Source: Ostrinia nubilalis
Taxonomy: Eukaryota; Arthropoda; Insecta; Lepidoptera; Crambidae
Assembly (NCBI RefSeq): GCF_963855985.1
Contig: NC_087099.1
Span: forward strand, 13,174,001-13,238,000
Length of the DNA: 64,000 nt
Direction: 5' to 3'
Position numbers and translations under genes: made by a program. The notes beneath the pieces are model-generated. The model was not told the DNA's origin. It was given only the letters and a program-made list of their open reading frames with translations, and did no database searches. Each line of letters begins with the position of its first letter. Position 1 is the stretch's first letter. Of this stretch, positions 1 through 10,345 are shown one piece after another.

Positions 1-378
1 TTAATTAATAAATAATTATAAATAATACTCTTTTGTTTTGTAATTAAGTTTACATAAATACATTATTTTAAGCCTTGCTTGTATACATTTTGTGCGTTTT
101 TTGCTTTTTACATGAAAAACGGTATCATATTAAACTTAGTTTGTGATATGAATTGTTTTATTTTAGAAATATTATGTTATTGTCTATAACAAATAAATAG
201 TTACTGTACGGTTCGGACTGAGATGGCTTAACGTGCCTTTAGACAATCATATTTATTTACCAGCTCATATTATTTCAAGTCTACGATTTTATAACCAAAC
301 CAAACTAATAAAAAATACAAAATTTTATATAACACTATTCGTGTCCCATCTGAGGAGCGAACTCCAAACATTTACAGT

Positions 379-517
379 ATAGTCAGCGTCAAATAGTTCG
401 TAACGCTTTAAAGTGACCAAAAAGTTGACAACACAACCTTATTCAAATTGTAACAAAGACGTGTTGCGAACTTTTTGGCTACTTTGGGTGTCACGAATTA
501 TTTGACGCTAACTGTAC
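379..517. mobile_element. MITE upstream of the first exon
   Basis: Short element with inverted ends (TAGTCAGCGTCAAATAGTTC at the left; a near reverse complement around 495-515). The first 378 bases and this element show no coding sequence. Related sequence recurs near 54.73 and 55.73 kb. No transposase. Confidence 0.6.
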
Positions 518-575
518 TCGAGAGTGCAACAAGTAATGTAATGAAAGTCTTTCTAAAATTATATCTTGTTTTTAG

Positions 576-820
576 GGATGCTAAAGGGCCACTACACACT
601 GTCAACCCGCGGGGGACTGGTCCTGTGCGTCCAAGGGTACAGGTTCAGCAAACACAGGTCCAACGGGTACAAAACCAGGTGGTACTGCGCCACGCACCAC
701 CACAGAGGTTGTACTGCAGTCATCTTCACTCTGGATACTAATGAAATTATAAAATGTAAAAATGTTCATAACCACCCTGCTAATGAAGCGATGTTCGATC
801 CATTTGGAAGTTCTGTGTAA
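576..820 (+). CDS. mod(mdg4): mod(mdg4)-type variable exon V1 (FLYWCH)
   Basis: Terminal exon. The acceptor is TTGTTTTTAG at 566-575; two bases (GG) complete a split codon, then 80 residues to the TAA. One FLYWCH finger: STRGG at 9-13, GYRF at 20-23, KTRWYC at 32-37, zinc ligands C37, C45, H64 and H66. A 14-residue tail follows HNHP. The finger is expected to serve DNA or protein contact at the C-terminus of a BTB protein. The first whole codon is ATG, but I take the splice site as the true start because all other exons share this phase. Two small in-frame insertions near residues 40-43 and 54-55 set it apart from V2-V5. Confidence 0.85.
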
Positions 821-1318
821 TGTAATGTAACGTGATATGTAACACCAATAGTGTCATAGTTCTATGACATTCATAGTCATTGTTACTATTTCATGGTTTT
901 AAAAAAAGTTTTTACTAGGTACACGTACCTACTCGAATTCTGTTTTTAATCTAGAACTTCAGTATTGCGTTTAAAATTTACTTTAAGTGCCTTAAATGCA
1001 TTATGTTTGCGGTGGAAATTATAAAATACTGCTTTGTTAATTTATAACAGATCTTATACTAATATCAGATTTTTTCTCACGAATTTTTTTATATTCGTGT
1101 CTGATCTTCTAAAGCTGAGCTATTTGTGAATCAGAGAATTATCAGTGGTATGTGTCAAAATTAGTGAAATTAATTAGTCATTATTATAATTATTATATTA
1201 TTATACTTACAGGGTACAGTATTAAAAATACCACACTATTAGAATATAGTTAGCTTTAATTATAAAAATAACATTCCTTTATATTATTTTTGATGTTTTA
1301 TTAAATACATGCATGTAT
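821..1318. other. AT-rich spacer, nothing recognised
   Basis: Spacer between V1 and an RTE fragment. It contains AT-rich sequence and a short TATGACATTCATAGTCA-like dyad near 860. No exon, RNA gene or clear element is visible. Confidence 0.5.
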
Positions 1319-1328
1319 AGGCTTTGAT

Positions 1329-1466
1329 GGTGGATTGACGACCTCATAAAGGTAACGGGAGGGGGCTGGATGCAGGCCGCCACCAACCGGTCATTGTGGA
1401 AATAATTGGGGGAGGCCTATGTTCAGCAGTGGACGTCGTATGGCTTAAATGATGATGATGATGATA
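1329..1466 (+). mobile_element. RTE-type LINE, 3' end fragment
   Basis: 5'-truncated copy of the RTE 3' terminus. It decodes to the end of the reverse transcriptase ORF (RSLWK ... GEAYVQQW) and then an (ATG)n tail. A direct repeat AGGCTTTGAT at 1319-1328 and 1467-1476 is the target-site duplication. Confidence 0.85.
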
Positions 1467-1811
1467 AGGCTTTGATAGGCTATACGTCGCACTATAATGT
1501 AAATTGTATTCTTAACGTATACTGTTATTAATTATATGAATTAAATTTTATTCTTGATTTCAACATATCTTTTATGAATCCAATCCACCAAATAAAGATA
1601 AGAGCGAATATTTCTTCAGAATAAACATAGTAATAACTACTTGAACTATAGTTTTGGTAAATGAGTACTCGATTTATTTGAGTTCTTTTGTCTATAAATA
1701 AAAAAAAGTTTTTCAATGTGTAGACAAATAATGACGATAATTCATATTCTAATGTTTGTAGTGGTCACATATTAAAATAAAGTAAAATGAAATAATAATC
1801 ACACCTTTCAG

Positions 1812-2050
1812 GTTGTTACTCTTCAAGATTACAGTTGCCCGAATTCGTAAAAGCTAAGAGTGGTAAAGGGCGGGTCCTTTGCCTGAACGGGTTCAGGTAC
1901 AACAAGCACCGGACCAAAGGCGTGAAGACTAGGTGGTTCTGTTCAACACACCGTCGTCACGGCTGTAGAGGGGCAGTCTACACTTTTGAAGATACGGTCG
2001 TGAAAGTAAATGATACACACTTTCACCCGCCAGTGTATAAATTGCTTTAA
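1812..2050 (+). CDS. mod(mdg4): mod(mdg4)-type variable exon V2 (FLYWCH)
   Basis: Acceptor ACCTTTCAG ends at 1811, then GT plus 78 residues and TAA. FLYWCH finger with LCLNGFRYNKH at 22-32, KTRWFC at 38-43, ligands C43, C51, H69 and H71; the last pair reads HFH instead of HNH. A second AG at 1833-1834 lies inside the exon, but using it would break the shared phase, so I prefer the first. It opens the V2-V5 cluster, whose members share PxFVxTRxG, LCLNG and THFHPPVY and are probably successive tandem duplicates. Confidence 0.88.
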
Positions 2051-2160
2051 AATTTACTACAGTACTGTTACATAATATGTAACGCATAATAATAGTTTTA
2101 ATAAAATTTGTAAACATGCTGACAATAGTTCATATTTTAATGCTTGCAAGTAGTCATTAT

Positions 2161-2303
2161 AACCCGATCGAGCTAACTGCGCATCTCGCTGGAATGCGAC
2201 TCTCCCTCCTACTTACCCGTAAACCTCCCCGCGTTTGCCCCGTCCGAAACAAAGCGTCGATGTGACGTCACTGCCGTCAGGTGCGCAGTAACTCGACCGG
2301 GTT
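2161..2303. mobile_element. GC-rich MITE (GATCGAGCTAACTGCG ends)
   Basis: Inverted ends AACCCGATCGAGCTAACTGC and the matching GCAGTAACTCGACCGGGTT. Related or partial copies lie at about 5299-5410, 43612-43672, 55080-55182 and 56265-56372. Its GC content stands out from the AT-rich spacer. Confidence 0.6.
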
Positions 2304-2361
2304 TTTCTATTGGCCTAATAATAAATATAAAATAATGTCAAATAATAATTATATATTTCAG

Positions 2362-2582
2362 GTTCAAAACATAATTTGCCTGTATTCGTACGAACTAGGG
2401 CTGGTAGACTGTGCGTTTGCCTGAACGGATTCAAGTACAACAAGCATAGTAACTATGGAGTGAAGACTAGATGGTACTGCGCTACACATCGCCATTTTGG
2501 CTGTAAAGCGGCAGTATACACTATTAACGATTCGATCGTGAGAATAATTGAAACACACTTTCACCCACCAGTTTATTATTAA
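2362..2582 (+). CDS. mod(mdg4): mod(mdg4)-type variable exon V3 (FLYWCH)
   Basis: Acceptor ATATATTTCAG ends at 2361; GT then 72 residues and TAA. Finger: VCLNGFKYNKH at 18-28, KTRWYC at 34-39, ligands C39, C47, H65 and H67 (HFH), ending HPPVYY. An AATAAA lies about 50 bases past the stop. It pairs closely with V2 and V5, but it carries an extra cysteine at 17. Confidence 0.88.
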
Positions 2583-2837
2583 GATAAGAATTTATGTATA
2601 CTAAATAACTTTATATATACATGAATAATGAAGAATAAATCGGCAACATCATACTTAACCCCTATTTTAATTTGACCTTCACATTACGTATGTAACGTAT
2701 GATAATAGTTCAAATAAAATATTTGCTCATAATGACGATAGTTCATAATTCGAATATGAGTACCTACTTGTGGTAAATTTACATGATTATCTAATTTAAT
2801 TCAAATAATATAACATAAAATAATCATTATCTTTCAG

Positions 2838-3073
2838 ATAGTAACGGATCAAAACTTAATATGCCTATATTCATACCAACTAGAAATACTGCTGGACGGC
2901 TGCTTTGCCTGAACGGATTCAAGCATATAAAACATAGTATCTATCGCGGGAAAACTACATGGTACTGTACACACCGTCCTGATGGCTGTAGAGGAGCTGT
3001 CTACACTATCGACGATGTAGTCGTGAAAATAAAAAACACACACTCACACCCGCCAGTGTATAAAGAGACATAA
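2838..3073 (+). CDS. mod(mdg4): mod(mdg4)-type variable exon V4 (FLYWCH)
   Basis: Acceptor TATCTTTCAG ends at 2837; AT then 77 residues and TAA. Finger: LCLNGFKHIKH at 22-32, KTTWYC at 38-43 (the usual KTRW Arg is Thr), ligands C43, C50, H68 and H70 (HSH). The loop between the two cysteines is one residue shorter than in V2, V3 and V5. The exon start (SNGSKLN) matches V5 (SNVQKRN), so the 5' edge was duplicated too. Confidence 0.87.
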
Positions 3074-3235
3074 TTTTGACTTTACTGTTACATTATGTAA
3101 CGCGTGATAATAATTTTAATAAAATATTTGCTCAAAATGACGATAGTACTTATTTGAATACTTGTAAGTGGTAAATAAATTTAATAATTCTCTAATTCAT
3201 ATAATGTAACATAAAATAATCATTGTACCTTTCAG

Positions 3236-3462
3236 ATAGTAACGTTCAAAAACGTAATTTGCCTTCATTCGTGCCAACTAGAACTGGTGGACGGGTCTTA
3301 TGCCTGAATGGATATAAGTACAACAGACACCATATTAGAGACCATAAGACTAGATGGTTCTGCTCTACACATCGTAGGTTTGGCTGTAAAGGGACAGTGT
3401 ACACTATTGACGATGCGGTCGTGAAAGTGAATAACACACACTTTCATCCACCAGTGTATTAA
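3236..3462 (+). CDS. mod(mdg4): mod(mdg4)-type variable exon V5 (FLYWCH)
   Basis: Acceptor ACCTTTCAG ends at 3235; AT then 74 residues and TAA. Finger: LCLNGYKYNRH at 21-31, KTRWFC at 37-42, ligands C42, C50, H68 and H70 (HFH), ending HPPVY. The intron before it and the 3' flank (AAGAGACATAATTTTGACTT) closely match those of V4, so the V4-V5 duplication carried non-coding sequence. Confidence 0.88.
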
Positions 3463-4078
3463 GAGACATAATTTTGACTTCACCATTATGTATTATTTAT
3501 CTAAGATAGAAATCTTATGTATATTTATGGCATAATAAATGGTATAAGGGTGAGTGAGTGATAGAGAAGAGTGTTTACTACATATAAAGAATCGCTTGAT
3601 TTATAAATGTATAAAAATGACGGTGTACGTACCGTATTAAAGTACCGATACTATTTGTATCGGAATGGTTATTTCTAAAACCTTTTTAAAATTTCCTGTC
3701 CTTTTTATGTTGTACCCATGATATAAAAATGTTATAATTTTGTCTTAGTTCTGGACAACCCAACAATTGATTTGTTTTTTATTTATTTAAATTTTATTTA
3801 CCTATTTACGAATAAGTACAAGATTTAGTACACAGCACAATATCGTTTGAGGTTACAATATGTTTTATTATACCCAATTTTAATGGAAGATATCCTTTGA
3901 GGTTAAAATGTGTTTTATTATACCTAATTTTAAAAAGGGGGGGTTGAGTTACTTTTGAGGATACATGGTCTCCATTCTAGAACCTGTTTATCCCTTTTCG
4001 ATGGTTCCTTTTTACTACTTTATTCTTCTACCTAATAATCTCATTCCGGATATCTTTTCGCTTCAGAAATATACCTTT
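3463..4078. other. Spacer between V5 and the RTE fragment
   Basis: AT-rich. A short direct repeat around 3847 and 3898 (TTTGAGGTTA with TGTTTTATTATACC) is the only structure seen. No exon or RNA gene found. Confidence 0.45.
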
Positions 4079-4090
4079 AGAAAATTACTT

Positions 4091-4180
4091 TATCATCATT
4101 TTCAGCCATTGCCACTGCTGAACATAGGTAGGCCTCTCCTAATGATTTCCACAATGGCCTGTTGGTGGCGGCCTGCATCC
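4091..4180 (-). mobile_element. RTE-type LINE 3' fragment (minus)
   Basis: Minus-strand RTE tail: ATCATCATT followed by the complement of the conserved CAGTGGACGT region. A 12-bp target-site duplication AGAAAATTACTT flanks it at 4079-4090 and 4181-4192. Confidence 0.85.
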
Positions 4181-4250
4181 AGAAAATTACTTATTGACGT
4201 ATAAAACGTTGGCATTAGAGGCTTCTTATTACAGCAATCTGTTTTTCCAG

Positions 4251-4447
4251 TGGCATTAGTGAAGCACAGGCCTGGTCTTGGAACCTACATCATGCTGAAC
4301 GGATTCCGGTTCACCAAGCACAGGGTCAGTGGTGTTAAGATACGATGGGCGTGTGCGCAACGCGGACGCGGCTGCCTAGCCGCCTTCCACACTGTGGAAA
4401 ATGCAATCTTTAAGTGTAATAATAACCACAATCATGCAGCAAAATAA
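4251..4447 (+). CDS. mod(mdg4): mod(mdg4)-type variable exon V6 (FLYWCH)
   Basis: Acceptor GTTTTTCCAG ends at 4250; TG then 64 residues and TAA. Finger: MLNGFRFTKH at 14-23, KIRWAC at 29-34, ligands C34, C41, H59 and H61 (HNH). An earlier AG at 4233-4234 would give the wrong frame, so it is not used. The N-terminal strand is unlike the neighbours (ALVKHRPGLGTYI), so it is an old, lone member of the array. Confidence 0.85.
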
Positions 4448-4644
4448 AATATACAAATATAAAAAATACTGTATTTTAAACTAGCTGCCCCGGCAAACAT
4501 TTTACCGCCTATGTTAATGTCAGCATATCTTTTTCTATGCTAGATTTATTATCATCGATATTTACATAAGCTTAAGCGACATAGCGATATTTTCGTCTTC
4601 CCAACATCCCTAGCATCATTCTAACTTTTTTCAACCTCTTACAG

Positions 4645-4862
4645 GAACAAAAACAAAGGCAGTGTTCACGAAGTCCTTCAACAAAAAAGTAACACCGACG
4701 CTGATACACGATGGGTATCGTTTTGAGAAACAGAGGACCATAAATGGGAAGGTCAGATGGTTCTGTTCTACCCACAGAAGCCACACAAAGTGTAATGCTG
4801 CCATTTATACTGTAGATGGCAAGATCGTTTCTGTTGTAGGCACACATAATAAAAACACATAA
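4645..4862 (+). CDS. mod(mdg4): Variable exon V7 (FLYWCH, last zinc ligand replaced)
   Basis: Acceptor CTCTTACAG ends at 4644; GA then 71 residues and TAA. Finger: AVFTKSF at 5-11, HDGYRFEK at 21-28, KVRWFC at 35-40, ligands C40, C49 and H67. The final ligand is not His: the motif reads THNKN, with Lys at 69, where sister exon V9 has THNHA. The rest of the exon is well kept. It may fold poorly around zinc, or be an early stage of decay. Confidence 0.82.
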
Positions 4863-5086
4863 AACTCATTGTATTTTTGCAAGTAGGCTTTGAGTAATTA
4901 TTTGTGAAAAATTGTATATGACTTCAGTAGCAAACAATTCATGTTAATAATTTGTTGTTTGTTGTCACGTAATAAAAAATACATTATGAATATATTTATG
5001 TGCCATATTTTTTCTGTAAACCCTACATTATATTCATCAAAAGTAATTATTTTCATACTTTCAAAAGATTATTTTCAATCTTGCAG

Positions 5087-5313
5087 AAAAAGGCGAGATT
5101 AAGGCAGTGTTCACATGTTCAAAACGAAATAACAACGGGACGCGCATTATCATCCACGATGGTTATCGATATGGTAAAAATAGGATCAATGGCAGAAAGA
5201 TCAGATGGGTCTGTTCCTACAAAAAGAAGTGCTCAGCTGCCCTCTATACCGTGGACGACGTAATTGTGAAATTAACAGGCAAACATAATCACCAAGCAAC
5301 CCTATCGAGTTAA
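5087..5313 (+). CDS. mod(mdg4): mod(mdg4)-type variable exon V8 (FLYWCH)
   Basis: Acceptor CAATCTTGCAG ends at 5086; AA then 74 residues and TAA. Finger: AVFTCSKRNNNG at 6-17, HDGYRYGKNR at 23-32, KIRWVC at 37-42, ligands C42, C48, H66 and H68. The loop between the cysteines is short and basic (SYKKK). Same subgroup as V7, V9 and V10. The stop falls at the start of a GC-rich MITE copy at about 5299-5410, so the last residues (TLSS) may come from the element. Confidence 0.86.
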
Positions 5314-5681
5314 CTACGCAGTGACGTCACAGCCACCAGAGCCGTGACGTCACTCGCTCTGGTATGGACGGGGCGAACGCGGGGAGTCGCAGTTAGCTGG
5401 AACGGGTTGCAGATTCTGGGACCTTTTAAATGTTTAATAAACAGTAAATGTTATTTCTTAAAAACAGTAAACTTTGTTTCAAAAGTTGTGTGTTCATATT
5501 ATTACGTATTTTTATATACATATAATTACATAGATTTGTATAAGACCAATAAATATTATTATTTGGACGGTACTGATAGTCATACCTAAGACAGAATTTA
5601 GCAAATAAGCCAATGTATCGACATTTTATAATTTCCAACATCCCTAAACCTTATTCTAATTAATTTCTTAACCTCTTACAG

Positions 5682-5899
5682 GGATAAAGGCAGTGTTCAC
5701 AAAGTCTTTTAGCATAAAACAATCGCCGATCCTGATACACGATGGGTACCGTTACGGGAAGCAGAGAACCGTACGCGAGAAGGTCAGATGGTTTTGTTCT
5801 ACTCATAGAAGCCACAAGAAGTGTAGGGCTGCCCTTTACACTGTGGAAGGGATGATTGTTTCCTTTGTAGGCACGCATAACCATGCTAGAACCGTGTAA
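5682..5899 (+). CDS. mod(mdg4): mod(mdg4)-type variable exon V9 (FLYWCH)
   Basis: Acceptor CTCTTACAG ends at 5681; GG then 71 residues and TAA. Finger: AVFTKSFS at 3-10, HDGYRYGKQR at 19-28, KVRWFC at 33-38, ligands C38, C47, H65 and H67. It is the closest sister of V7: same STHRSH loop, and the intron 3' ends match over tens of bases (CCAACATCCCTA...CCTCTTACAG). It keeps the HNH that V7 lost. Confidence 0.88.
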
Positions 5900-5924
5900 T
5901 GTGTTTTAATGGCGTTAGTATTTA

Positions 5925-6105
5925 GCGGGAATCGAACCCTTGACCTCTGGTGAAGAAAGAGTTAAGCTTCAACAACACCAACGCGTGCAGATCGCGCAAT
6001 CATAGGCCAATGACAGGTCACGTGCGTGACCCATGACAGTCCGCGCGACCTGTCATTGGCTATGATCACGCCGGCGATGGCGATCTGCACGCGTTGGTGT
6101 GGTTT
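5925..6105. mobile_element. tRNA-like fragment joined to a palindromic MITE
   Basis: AGCGGGAATCGAACCC near 5928 is the complement of a tRNA T-arm, so this is a SINE-derived piece. From about 5970 a palindromic element begins: ACCAACGCGTGCAGATCGC at the left and its reverse complement near 6080-6101, with a second inner inverted match (GCCAATGACAGGTC). Confidence 0.6.
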
Positions 6106-6197
6106 ATATCGTCGTCATCGATACTTGACTAGTCACTAGAATATGGCATTAAGTATTTATTTAGTATAAATAAATAAATTTAGTAGTTGCAAACTAT

Positions 6198-6318
6198 GCC
6201 AGGTTGCACCAACTTACTTTAACTTTGACAAACGTCAAAAATATGTCAAACTCCATACACATTTTTAATGTATCGTTATTGTTACAGTTAAAATTATAGG
6301 TGGTGCAACTCAGCCTTA
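6198..6318. mobile_element. MITE of the GGTTGCACCA family
   Basis: Inverted ends (GCCAGGTTGCACCA / TGGTGCAACTCAGCC) enclose the hallmark TTTGACAAACGTCAAA and CAAACTCCATAC. Other copies: about 8106-8356, 11455-11565, 47298-47418 and 54380-54463. Confidence 0.7.
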
Positions 6319-6555
6319 GTATTTTTATTGTGCTTTTTAGCCTTAAAAATAAATAGTTTTCATAACTACTCCTAGTCACTAAAATATGTGTATATATGAC
6401 GAGTTTAGATAATATCGGAATCGGATAAACTTATGATCTCTGTAAAATTATTTCTTGTTATAAATAATCGGGATTAATGTTTTTTGAAATAAATATCAAA
6501 GCATAGCATAAGTCTTTATTGCCTTTGCTAGTTGCATATGGTTTAAATTACGGTC

Positions 6556-6692
6556 TCATCATCATTATTTCAGCCACAGGACGTCCACTGCTGAACGTAA
6601 GACTCCCCCAACGATTTCCGGTTCTTCCCCGGTTGGTCGCGGCCTGCAGCGCCTTCCTGCTACCTTTATAAGGTCGTCGGTCCACCTTGTCA
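6556..6692 (-). mobile_element. RTE-type LINE 3' fragment (minus)
   Basis: ATCATCATTATTTCAGCC followed by the complement of the RTE 3' ORF end (GGACGTCCACTGCTGAAC ... GGTCGTCGGTCCACC). 5'-truncated, non-coding. Confidence 0.8.
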
Positions 6693-6849
6693 CTTACGAT
6701 CTGTTTGGATTTGGATTTCCTACTGTAAAGAAACCTGCCTCCAAAAAGACCATTGGCTGAAAGTCTACAAAAGTTGGCTTAGCAGCTAGCGCGTTAAATG
6801 AAAAGATATGATTTTGTATACTTGCTAAGGCTATAACTTTTTTTTTCAG

Positions 6850-7067
6850 GATATATAAAAGCAGAATTCGAAATATCAACCAGAGGGACCCATATTTTAG
6901 TTCATGATGGTTATAGATACGGCAAAAATAGAAATACTGCCAGGGGGAAGGTGAGGTGGATTTGCTCAACACACAAAAAGAGATGGTGCTCTGCTGCTGT
7001 TTACACTAAGGGAGACATGATTGTATCTCTCCCAGGCATTCACAATCATGACAGGATTTATTATTAA
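6850..7067 (+). CDS. mod(mdg4): mod(mdg4)-type variable exon V10 (FLYWCH)
   Basis: Found by reading frame and splice site; no upstream start codon exists. Acceptor TTTTTTTTTCAG ends at 6849; GA then 71 residues and TAA. Finger: EFEISTRG at 5-12, LVHDGYRYGKNR at 16-27, KVRWIC at 33-38, ligands C38, C46, H64 and H66, ending HNHDRIYY. Groups with V7-V9 through HDGYRYGK and STHK. Long T tract before the AG, so a strong acceptor. Confidence 0.87.
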
Positions 7068-7398
7068 AAATATTTATTCAGTTATGACGTTATTGTTACT
7101 GAGAAACCCATTCATTAGGGCGTTTGGCGTAACTTGGCTTATGGCACCGGCTTATTTATCGTTGAATTTTGGGACACGATGATTAATAAAATTGTATATC
7201 CATTATTTATGGAAGTATATTTGACATTAACTAGCTTCTGCTCACAGCTTTTCTCGCAGCTGCAAATGTAAGTATATTCTAATAGTGCTCTTTTTACATG
7301 CAAACTAAACGATTTTGATACGTATGATATCATTCATAGCTTTCTGTACCTATTTAATCTCAAAGGAACATGTATAAAGTGTATTTGTATTGTTGCAG
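7068..7398. other. Intron-side spacer before V11
   Basis: No repeat or RNA gene seen. AT-rich, with an uninterrupted pyrimidine-poor stretch until the TGTTGCAG acceptor. Confidence 0.4.
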
Positions 7399-7994
7399 AG
7401 GAAAAACCGGAATTTGTATTGTCGACCAAAGGAAAACCCTTGTTAATATACAAAGGATACCGCTACATCCAGCACCGTGTACCTGGAGATACGACGGTCA
7501 CTTTATGGGTTTGTAGCACCAAAGGGAAATTCCCTAAAAACAAATGTCTAGCCACTGTATGTACACTAGGTAAAGTAATCATATCAACCAATGACATGCA
7601 TAACCATCCAGAGAATAGTGAACGATCAAAAATTGATGATGATGACGAATATCAACCACAAGGTACAAAAGGACAGCGAAAACGAAAACAACAAACAACA
7701 CTAATAAGACGGCGATCATTGCGACAGCAACAACAACGGAAACGAGAACAATTAAAACGGCAACAACAAGAAGATGTGCAAGTATATGAAGTAATAGAAG
7801 AAGAACAACCACAGCAACAACAAGACGAACAAAAACAACAGCGAAAACTACAGCAAAGGTGTTCTCCAACGAGTGAAATTTGGCAGGAACGTTTGTTAGA
7901 AAAATATCTTTGCCTAAGTTCTTGGCCAGCCTACTCACGACGCCAGGACGAAGCGGGTGCGTCGCCAAGTACAGACGACAGCGCATCAAGCTAA
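7399..7994 (+). CDS. mod(mdg4): Variable exon V11 (FLYWCH plus long Q/R-rich tail)
   Basis: Acceptor TGTTGCAG ends at 7398; AG then 197 residues and TAA, the longest exon of the array. Finger in 1-70: FVLSTKGKP at 5-13, YKGYRYIQHR at 17-26, LWVC at 35-38, C49, H67, H69. The loop between cysteines is long (10 residues) and VTLW replaces KTRW. Residues 71-197 form a tail: an acidic DDDDE patch, then a strongly charged Gln/Arg/Lys/Glu-rich stretch (roughly 85-155) likely to form a helix or coiled coil, then a Ser/Asp-rich end (SPSTDDSASS). The antisense ORF here is a shadow of the CAA/CAG repeats. The tail keeps a full frame through low-complexity sequence, so it is probably translated. Confidence 0.85.
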
Positions 7995-8105
7995 ACACAG
8001 TGGCATCTTATCTCATTGTAATACAGTCTATTTTGCAACAAAACTGTAGTCTGTACTCAAACTTGAGAAACGTGCGCGGGCGCCGCTATGGACACTCTTG
8101 AATAA

Positions 8106-8356
8106 GGCTGATTTGCACCACCTAACATTAACCTCTTACTAATAAAAAGTTACACCTAGGATAAAATCTGGATTAAAATGACATTTACATACTTAAGTGA
8201 CAACTTAAGCCAGAGTTCAACTAGGGTGTAACTTTTATTGATAAGGGGTAAGAGTTACTATAACGTTAACCAGTGAGCTTTGTATGGAGTTTGCCAGATT
8301 TCTGACGTTTATTAAAGTGAAAATAAGATGGTGCAACCCAGCTTACCCAGCCTAAG
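8106..8356. mobile_element. MITE of the GGTTGCACCA family (long copy)
   Basis: Starts GGCTGATTTGCACCACC and ends GGTGCAACCCAGC. Internally it has nested inverted matches (TAACCTCTTACTAATAAAAG / TTTTATTGATAAGGGGTAAG). Non-coding. Confidence 0.6.
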
Positions 8357-9448
8357 ATTTCAAAATGTTTCGCGCTCGAGTGTGCAGCGTGGCCAAGTAC
8401 TAAAAAGCTGCTGTCACAAGGATATGAGTTTAAGTGAGTTTTTCGTTGAGGAAATTATTTTTATTTAAGATATTTATTATTTAGATCATTAAATTATTTA
8501 ATTTAAAAAAAAAACAGTGTGATATTATCAGATAATTATTTTTATATTTAAGAAATCTGTTTATTGTATTAAATTATGAAGAATGTGTGATACTGATATA
8601 ACAAAAGTAAGATTACTTTATTTAAACCTTTATGGCTGTGGTACTATACTTTTAACTTAAACGACGCTTATTATTTTATACGAAAATCTAGATTTTCTAT
8701 GCCATCTAATGGTTTTTAAAAAGAGCTTTTGCTCGCGACTTTCTAAAGGTTGTGTATAACTGTATCGAAATTTTTACTACTTTAGTTTGTACCTACCTAT
8801 TTAATGAACTTCTATAATTTACAAATTTTATATTTTTTTAACGATCTACTCATATTGTAAGTGAATTTATCTCATTATTAAGAAACTATTTAATATAATT
8901 ATGACACTCTTTTTAAATACCGTAAAACTTATACGTTGGAACGGAATGACTATAAAAATGTGATTAAGGGCAAATTTTCCAATCGTTGGTTAAGTTTTAA
9001 CTGAAGAATAGAACTGTCATTTTGTCAAATTTCCCATACTGAAACTGTCAATATGCCAAACTTCTGTAATTAAAAGTTATCTGGCTATTGATAAATCAGC
9101 CCTAAGTAAGATACTGATGGGCCAATGATACGACTGTTGTGATGGAACTACTTCATCTAAAATGTATGAGCCTCTAGTCTATAATGCAAATAAAGGGTTT
9201 TAAGTATAATTATAAAATAATTATAATACTCATAGGTACTGTTAATGGTATGCATATTAGCATTGTATCCTTAAATATTATACATAGGAACTCATAAACA
9301 CTAAGTATAATTGTATTCAATGTATTTTAAAGGACAGTGAGATATTTACAAGTCAAATTCTGTATAATTTTGTATCACTATTTTATGTTTTAGTTTAATT
9401 TATTCATACTTTTGGTCTTTATCAAGGTTTACTATTGACAATAACTTA
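8357..9448. other. Long AT-rich spacer
   Basis: About 1.1 kb without a FLYWCH exon on either strand. It contains a diverged repeat near 8970-9110 (AACTGTCATTTTGTCAAA and AACTGTCAATATGCCAAA). No BTB exon, no RNA gene recognised. Confidence 0.5.
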
Positions 9449-9530
9449 CAGGGACCTGTAAACCGGGGTACAGGGTACAGGGAACTGTAAACAGGGGTAC
9501 AGGGTACGGGGAACTGTAAACATAAAACTA
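9449..9530. repeat. Minisatellite, three ~32-bp units
   Basis: Three imperfect tandem units of the type GGGAACTGTAAACAGGGGTA followed by CAGGGTAC. Confidence 0.8.
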
Positions 9531-10039
9531 TACTTGGTTCAGTTTGATAGTTAGACATCTTTTGAAACTGAACTAAAGATTAAAGAACTGAATGAATGAC
9601 GGTAGTTCGACCAAGTTACATTTTTTATTTTCTTATTTATTTCCATTTCCATATTATTTTTCTCTTTTTTCTCTTTCTCAACGTTTCATTAATTTTTCAG
9701 ACAGGCTGTCTGATTTTATCCCCAATTCTTTTTGAGAAGTTCACCTTTTCCATTGTCTTTAGTCGATTAATAAAAACCTAAGTATACAATTATCTGAAAA
9801 AGTAGGTAAGTAATTTATAGTGATTTGCCCATTTGAATAAATAATAATTCCAACTATAACCTACTAATATAAATCTAACTAGATAAGATCAAAGTTTCTA
9901 CTCCTACTATACTAATGTACAACTAACTATAGTTTAAATAAGATAAAACTTAACCATAATATTAAAATACTCACCAACTAACATTATCATTTCATCCACT
10001 TTTACCATTTTCATTTTTTGTATGTTTCATTTTAATCAT

Positions 10040-10153
10040 TTAAGGATTTGTCACTCCTGGTTGCGGTCTGCGGTCAGGTCAAAATAAATGTTGCTCACAT
10101 AATGACTCCTTAGATCTGACCGCAGACCGCATTCAGTGTATAAAATCCTTAAG
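10040..10153. mobile_element. Palindromic MITE (AAGGATTT ends)
   Basis: Left TTAAGGATTTGT...GCGGTCTGCGGTCAGGTC; right GATCTGACCGCAGACCGC...AAATCCTTAA. Inverted repeat with a short loop, flanked by TTAA-like sequence. Confidence 0.65.
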
Positions 10154-10229
10154 AATCTATATTTATATCATTTTAGTAATTTGTAACATACTTTGAATGT
10201 TATTCCTTACAGTAAAATGCGTACTTATT

Positions 10230-10345
10230 TATTTCATTTATTTGAACGCACGATAGAGAACTGTGAAGGGATCGGACCGTGATCTAAGGAACGCGGATTC
10301 GAATCCCGCCACCGCTCAAATATTTTGGTGAGCCCACTCGTAACA
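10230..10345 (+). mobile_element. tRNA-derived SINE fragment
   Basis: Contains a B-box-like T-arm GGATTCGAATCC and the sequence GGTGAGCCCACTCGTAACAC shared, in reverse, with copies at 30880-30985 and 60115-60250. It cannot fold as a full tRNA, so it is not called as a tRNA gene. Confidence 0.65.

Noticed and set aside
5344..5641. Two ORFs of 71-81 residues after V8
   Set aside because: They run over a MITE and AT-rich spacer on opposite strands and show no motif.
7579..7998. 139-residue minus-strand ORF rich in Val/Leu
   Set aside because: It lies antisense to the V11 frame and reflects the CAA/CAG repeats read backwards. V11 has the acceptor, phase and finger.
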